A stretch of 64,000 bases of DNA. Source: Liquorilactobacillus nagelii DSM 13675. Its GTDB lineage: Bacteria > Bacillota > Bacilli > Lactobacillales > Lactobacillaceae. The stretch is from assembly GCF_019444005.1 (NCBI RefSeq), contig NZ_CP049304.1, positions 682,001 through 746,000 on the forward strand, in the 5' to 3' direction. A model generated the notes under the pieces. The model saw only the letters and a program-made list of their open reading frames with translations, was not told where the DNA came from and did not search any database. Shown one piece after another: positions 62,010 through 64,000 of the stretch (the stretch's first letter is position 1; every line of letters starts with the position of its first letter). Both the position numbers and the translations under genes were made by a program.

Positions 62010-62198
62010 TTATTTCCTCGTCAATTTAATTTTTGAAAAGCTAAAGTAGCTTATGGTGCTAATTAATATTAGCAAATAAACCAAATTAATTACCAGCATA
62101 ATGACTGCCAAGTATTGATTATATTCAAAAAAATACCAACAAATTAACCAAGACAAACTTTCAATCCAACAAAAAATCAATTTTTTGATGAGCGTCAC
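62010..62198 (-). CDS. Small two-helix membrane protein
   Basis: Frame of 62 residues with two hydrophobic helices (about 8-24 and 28-52) and a Lys/Arg-rich end (FSKIKLTRK). The start would be GTG 62198, but no clear ribosome binding site precedes it, which weakens the call. It abuts the gene at 62,008 and could be its co-transcribed partner. No family is recognised. The gap 62199-62362 upstream shows nothing else. Confidence 0.45.
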   Translation of the reverse strand: MTLIKKLIFCWIESLSWLICWYFFEYNQYLAVIMLVINLVYLLILISTISYFSFSKIKLTRK

Positions 62199-62362
62199 CT
62201 GATTAGCAGCATTAAAAAAATTTTAAAGTGCTTTCAAAAATCCATATTACACCAAATTGTTTATTCATATTCATACACCGCACAAATTGCCGACAATTTA
62301 ACTGATAACCAGATGAACCATTGCTCGTAAAGCTTTGTGCAATATTATAATCTAATAAATAA

Positions 62363-62402
62363 AAATGAAAGGCTCTACCTACTAAAGGTAACCTTTCATT
62401 TT
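62363..62402. terminator. Terminator of the GNAT gene (bidirectional)
   Basis: AAATGAAAGG pairs with CCTTTCATTT, with an inner TACCT/AGGTA stem. A-rich sequence on the left and T-rich on the right allow use on both strands. Confidence 0.8.
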
Positions 62403-62404
62403 TA

Positions 62405-63034
62405 CTAAAGATACATTACAAAGCTCCAATTTTCTAATTTTTGCTCTCTCCAAGTTAAAATCCGGTGATCGAATTCAATAAAATCATTTTTGTGATAGAA
62501 CTTACTATTTTGTTCGGTATTTGTATTAAATGTTAAAATTTTTCCGCGGTTCTTTTTCACAAATGGCAAAACACAACTTTGCAACATATCGCTGCCTAGG
62601 TGTTTGCCCTGCACTTTAGGGTTGACAACCAAGTTTGCTAGATACCAATCAGGTTCAACTATTTTAACTCGTGCTGCCTCTGTTTGCTCAATTAAATCGA
62701 GAAAAGCTTTAACTAGCCGTAAATTTGCATATTTGAAAACAGACAACCCACCATTTATTAAATATTCTAAAATCCCGGCAGGTTTAGTTGATGGTGTTTG
62801 CAGCATTGCGACTGAGATAATTTGTTGTTCTTCTACACCGACTAGGCAAAATTTACGTTTAATAAATGTCTTAGCGTAAATGCGCTCTAATGAAGCTAAA
62901 AACTTGATATATTGGTTTTTTGATTTAAACTCTGAGCTTAAGATATGAAATAAAGGATAATCTTGATAGGCTTGGGTACAAATTTTAGTAATTTGTGGTA
63001 ATTCCCTTAGATTTGCTTTACGATATAAAACCAT
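62405..63034 (-). CDS. GNAT family N-acetyltransferase
   Basis: Acetyltransferase of 209 residues. Motif A is WYLANLVVNPKVQGKHLGSDMLQSC (about 129-153, Q-G-K-H-L-G), and the C-terminal LTFNTNTEQNSKFYHKNDFIEFDH corresponds to motif B. It starts MVLYRKANLRELPQITKICTQAY, typical of long GNAT proteins of lactobacilli. The acceptor is unknown. The ribosome binding site (AGGGAGAAT) lies before ATG 63034. It is separate from the GNAT cluster at 47-53 kb. Confidence 0.88.
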   Translation of the reverse strand: MVLYRKANLRELPQITKICTQAYQDYPLFHILSSEFKSKNQYIKFLASLERIYAKTFIKRKFCLVGVEEQQIISVAMLQTPSTKPAGILEYLINGGLSVFKYANLRLVKAFLDLIEQTEAARVKIVEPDWYLANLVVNPKVQGKHLGSDMLQSCVLPFVKKNRGKILTFNTNTEQNSKFYHKNDFIEFDHRILTWREQKLENWSFVMYL

Positions 63035-63103
63035 GTTATTCTCCCTCTATATTAATTGGATTATGTAATTATTATAGAGATGAACTTAATAATTGAAAAA
63101 CGC

Positions 63104-63155
63104 AATTAGCCACCAAATGTCTTTTAATAGACACTTGACAGCTAATTGTCTTATT
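63104..63155 (-). terminator. Intrinsic terminator of uppP
   Basis: On the - strand AATTAGC pairs with GCTAATT (63104-63110 with 63141-63147), extended by TGTC/GACA-type inner pairs. The stem is followed by GCGTTTTTC on the - strand. Confidence 0.75.
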
Positions 63156-63172
63156 ATTTTATTTTGAAAATT

Positions 63173-63988
63173 CTATAACATTTTTGAAAGCAAAACGCCT
63201 GCTCCCATCACAATACAATAAATTGAAAATGGCCCCATCGTATTAATTTCTTTGCGGTTAAACCAGTGCATTAAGAAATACACACTTAAAAAGGCAAAGA
63301 AGCCAGCCACCACTCCGCCGGTTAAAGATAAACCTAATAATCCAGCTGGGTGATGAGCAACTAATTTTGGAACTTCCAAAACAGCGGCGCCAGCAATTAC
63401 TGGAGTCGACAACAACATCGAAAATTTAGCAGATTCTTCATTTGATAAACCCATCCAAAACCCGGCTGTCATACTTGAACCAGAACGTGAAAAGCCTGGA
63501 ATTAGGGCAAATGATTGAAAAACTCCAACAATAATTGCTTGCCACCAATTTAAGTCTTCCATTTTTTTGGTACCCTTTTTGCGTAATCGTTCACCCAAAA
63601 ACAACAAAATACCATTTAAAATTAAAAAGCTTGCCGCTAATACGACATTACTAAAAGCATTTGTAATATTTTTTTCAAAAATCCCACCTAGAATAACTGC
63701 TGGGATTGTTCCCAGGATAATTAATTTTAATGCTTGTTTAGAATCTTTTGCATTAAAAACGGAACGAAAAATCTGGGCCCAATCTTTTCTAAAGTAAATT
63801 AAGAGTGCAATTGTTGTTCCAATATGCATCATTACCACAAACTCTAAGAAATTATGTTTTAAAAAACTCGGATTAAGATTCCACCCAAATAAGTATGGCA
63901 CAATTACAGAATGAGCAACACTGCTAATTGGAAAAAGTTCTGAAATACCTTGGACTATTGCCAAAATGATTGTTTGCAAAAAATTCAT
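63173..63988 (-). CDS. uppP: Undecaprenyl-diphosphatase UppP (BacA)
   Basis: UppP, 271 residues, dephosphorylates undecaprenyl diphosphate to recycle the lipid carrier of peptidoglycan synthesis. Overexpression gives bacitracin resistance. About eight membrane helices are predicted. The catalytic motifs are the N-terminal AIVQGISELFPISSVAHSVIVP with the (E/Q)ExxxExLPxSSSxH pattern, altered here to Ser-Val-Ala-His, and the FALIPGFSRSGSSMTAGFWMG box with the catalytic Arg and Ser. The terminal region fits the family. The gene is complete, with ATG at 63988. Confidence 0.95.
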   Translation of the reverse strand: MNFLQTIILAIVQGISELFPISSVAHSVIVPYLFGWNLNPSFLKHNFLEFVVMMHIGTTIALLIYFRKDWAQIFRSVFNAKDSKQALKLIILGTIPAVILGGIFEKNITNAFSNVVLAASFLILNGILLFLGERLRKKGTKKMEDLNWWQAIIVGVFQSFALIPGFSRSGSSMTAGFWMGLSNEESAKFSMLLSTPVIAGAAVLEVPKLVAHHPAGLLGLSLTGGVVAGFFAFLSVYFLMHWFNRKEINTMGPFSIYCIVMGAGVLLSKML

Positions 63989-64000
63989 TTAAATACCCTC

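Overview
The window comes from a low-GC Gram-positive bacterium of the Lactobacillaceae. This is inferred from the A+T-rich DNA, GGAGG-type ribosome binding sites, frequent TTG and GTG starts, and the gene order scpA-scpB-rluB-ribU-recQ-cmk-rpsA-der-hup. A thymidylate synthase with the long small-domain insertion known from Lactobacillus casei and a choloylglycine-hydrolase-family amidase fit the same group. Genus and species cannot be settled by reading alone.

Positions 1 to about 44,250 are conserved core chromosome, almost all on the + strand. The order is: chromosome segregation and rRNA modification (scpA partial, scpB, rluB); an FMN riboswitch with the riboflavin transporter ribU; a YpbB-like protein overlapping recQ; a LysM protein; cmk, the S1 protein, der and hup; a TPR protein convergent with a XerD-like protein that lacks recombinase catalytic residues; a YolD-like gene behind a LexA-like box; SemiSWEET and YitT membrane proteins; dapB-cca; an ABC-F ATPase; thyA-folA; an envelope cluster (SGNH esterase, YpmS, YozE, CtpA protease, signal peptidase I); rbgA-rnhB-dprA-topA-xerC-hslV-hslU; a LacX-type epimerase; plsY; parE-parC; rqcH; a MarR regulator; DegV; a TIM-barrel protein; and an unknown membrane protein with a second signal peptidase I.

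Positions about 44,250 to 53,050 are an accessory region. The first 3 kb is decayed DNA: two remnants of the 3' end of an IS3-family transposase, short tandem duplications, broken reading frames, an intact-looking HigB/HigA toxin-antitoxin pair with a perfect inverted repeat over its promoter, and a damaged type I (holin-like) toxin locus with its presumed antisense RNA. A run of small-molecule-modifying enzymes follows: a GNAT-nucleotidyltransferase fusion, a Nudix hydrolase, two tandem HIT proteins and four further GNAT acetyltransferases, separated by A+T-rich DNA without genes.

Positions 53,071 to 64,000 return to ordered genes, all on the - strand. An ABC-2 exporter and a DesK/LiaS-type two-component system form one operon (ATPase, permease, kinase, regulator). 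After it come a bile salt/penicillin V amidase family protein, a lipoprotein gene interrupted by one in-frame TGA, a YkcB/ArnT-like membrane glycosyltransferase, an unrecognised protein with a small membrane protein, a GNAT acetyltransferase and uppP.

No rRNA, tRNA, CRISPR array, intact insertion sequence or prophage was seen. The most notable signals are the LexA-like box in the yolD promoter, the catalytically degenerate XerD-like protein, the two toxin-antitoxin loci between IS3 remnants, the GNAT-nucleotidyltransferase fusion and the single-stop lipoprotein pseudogene.
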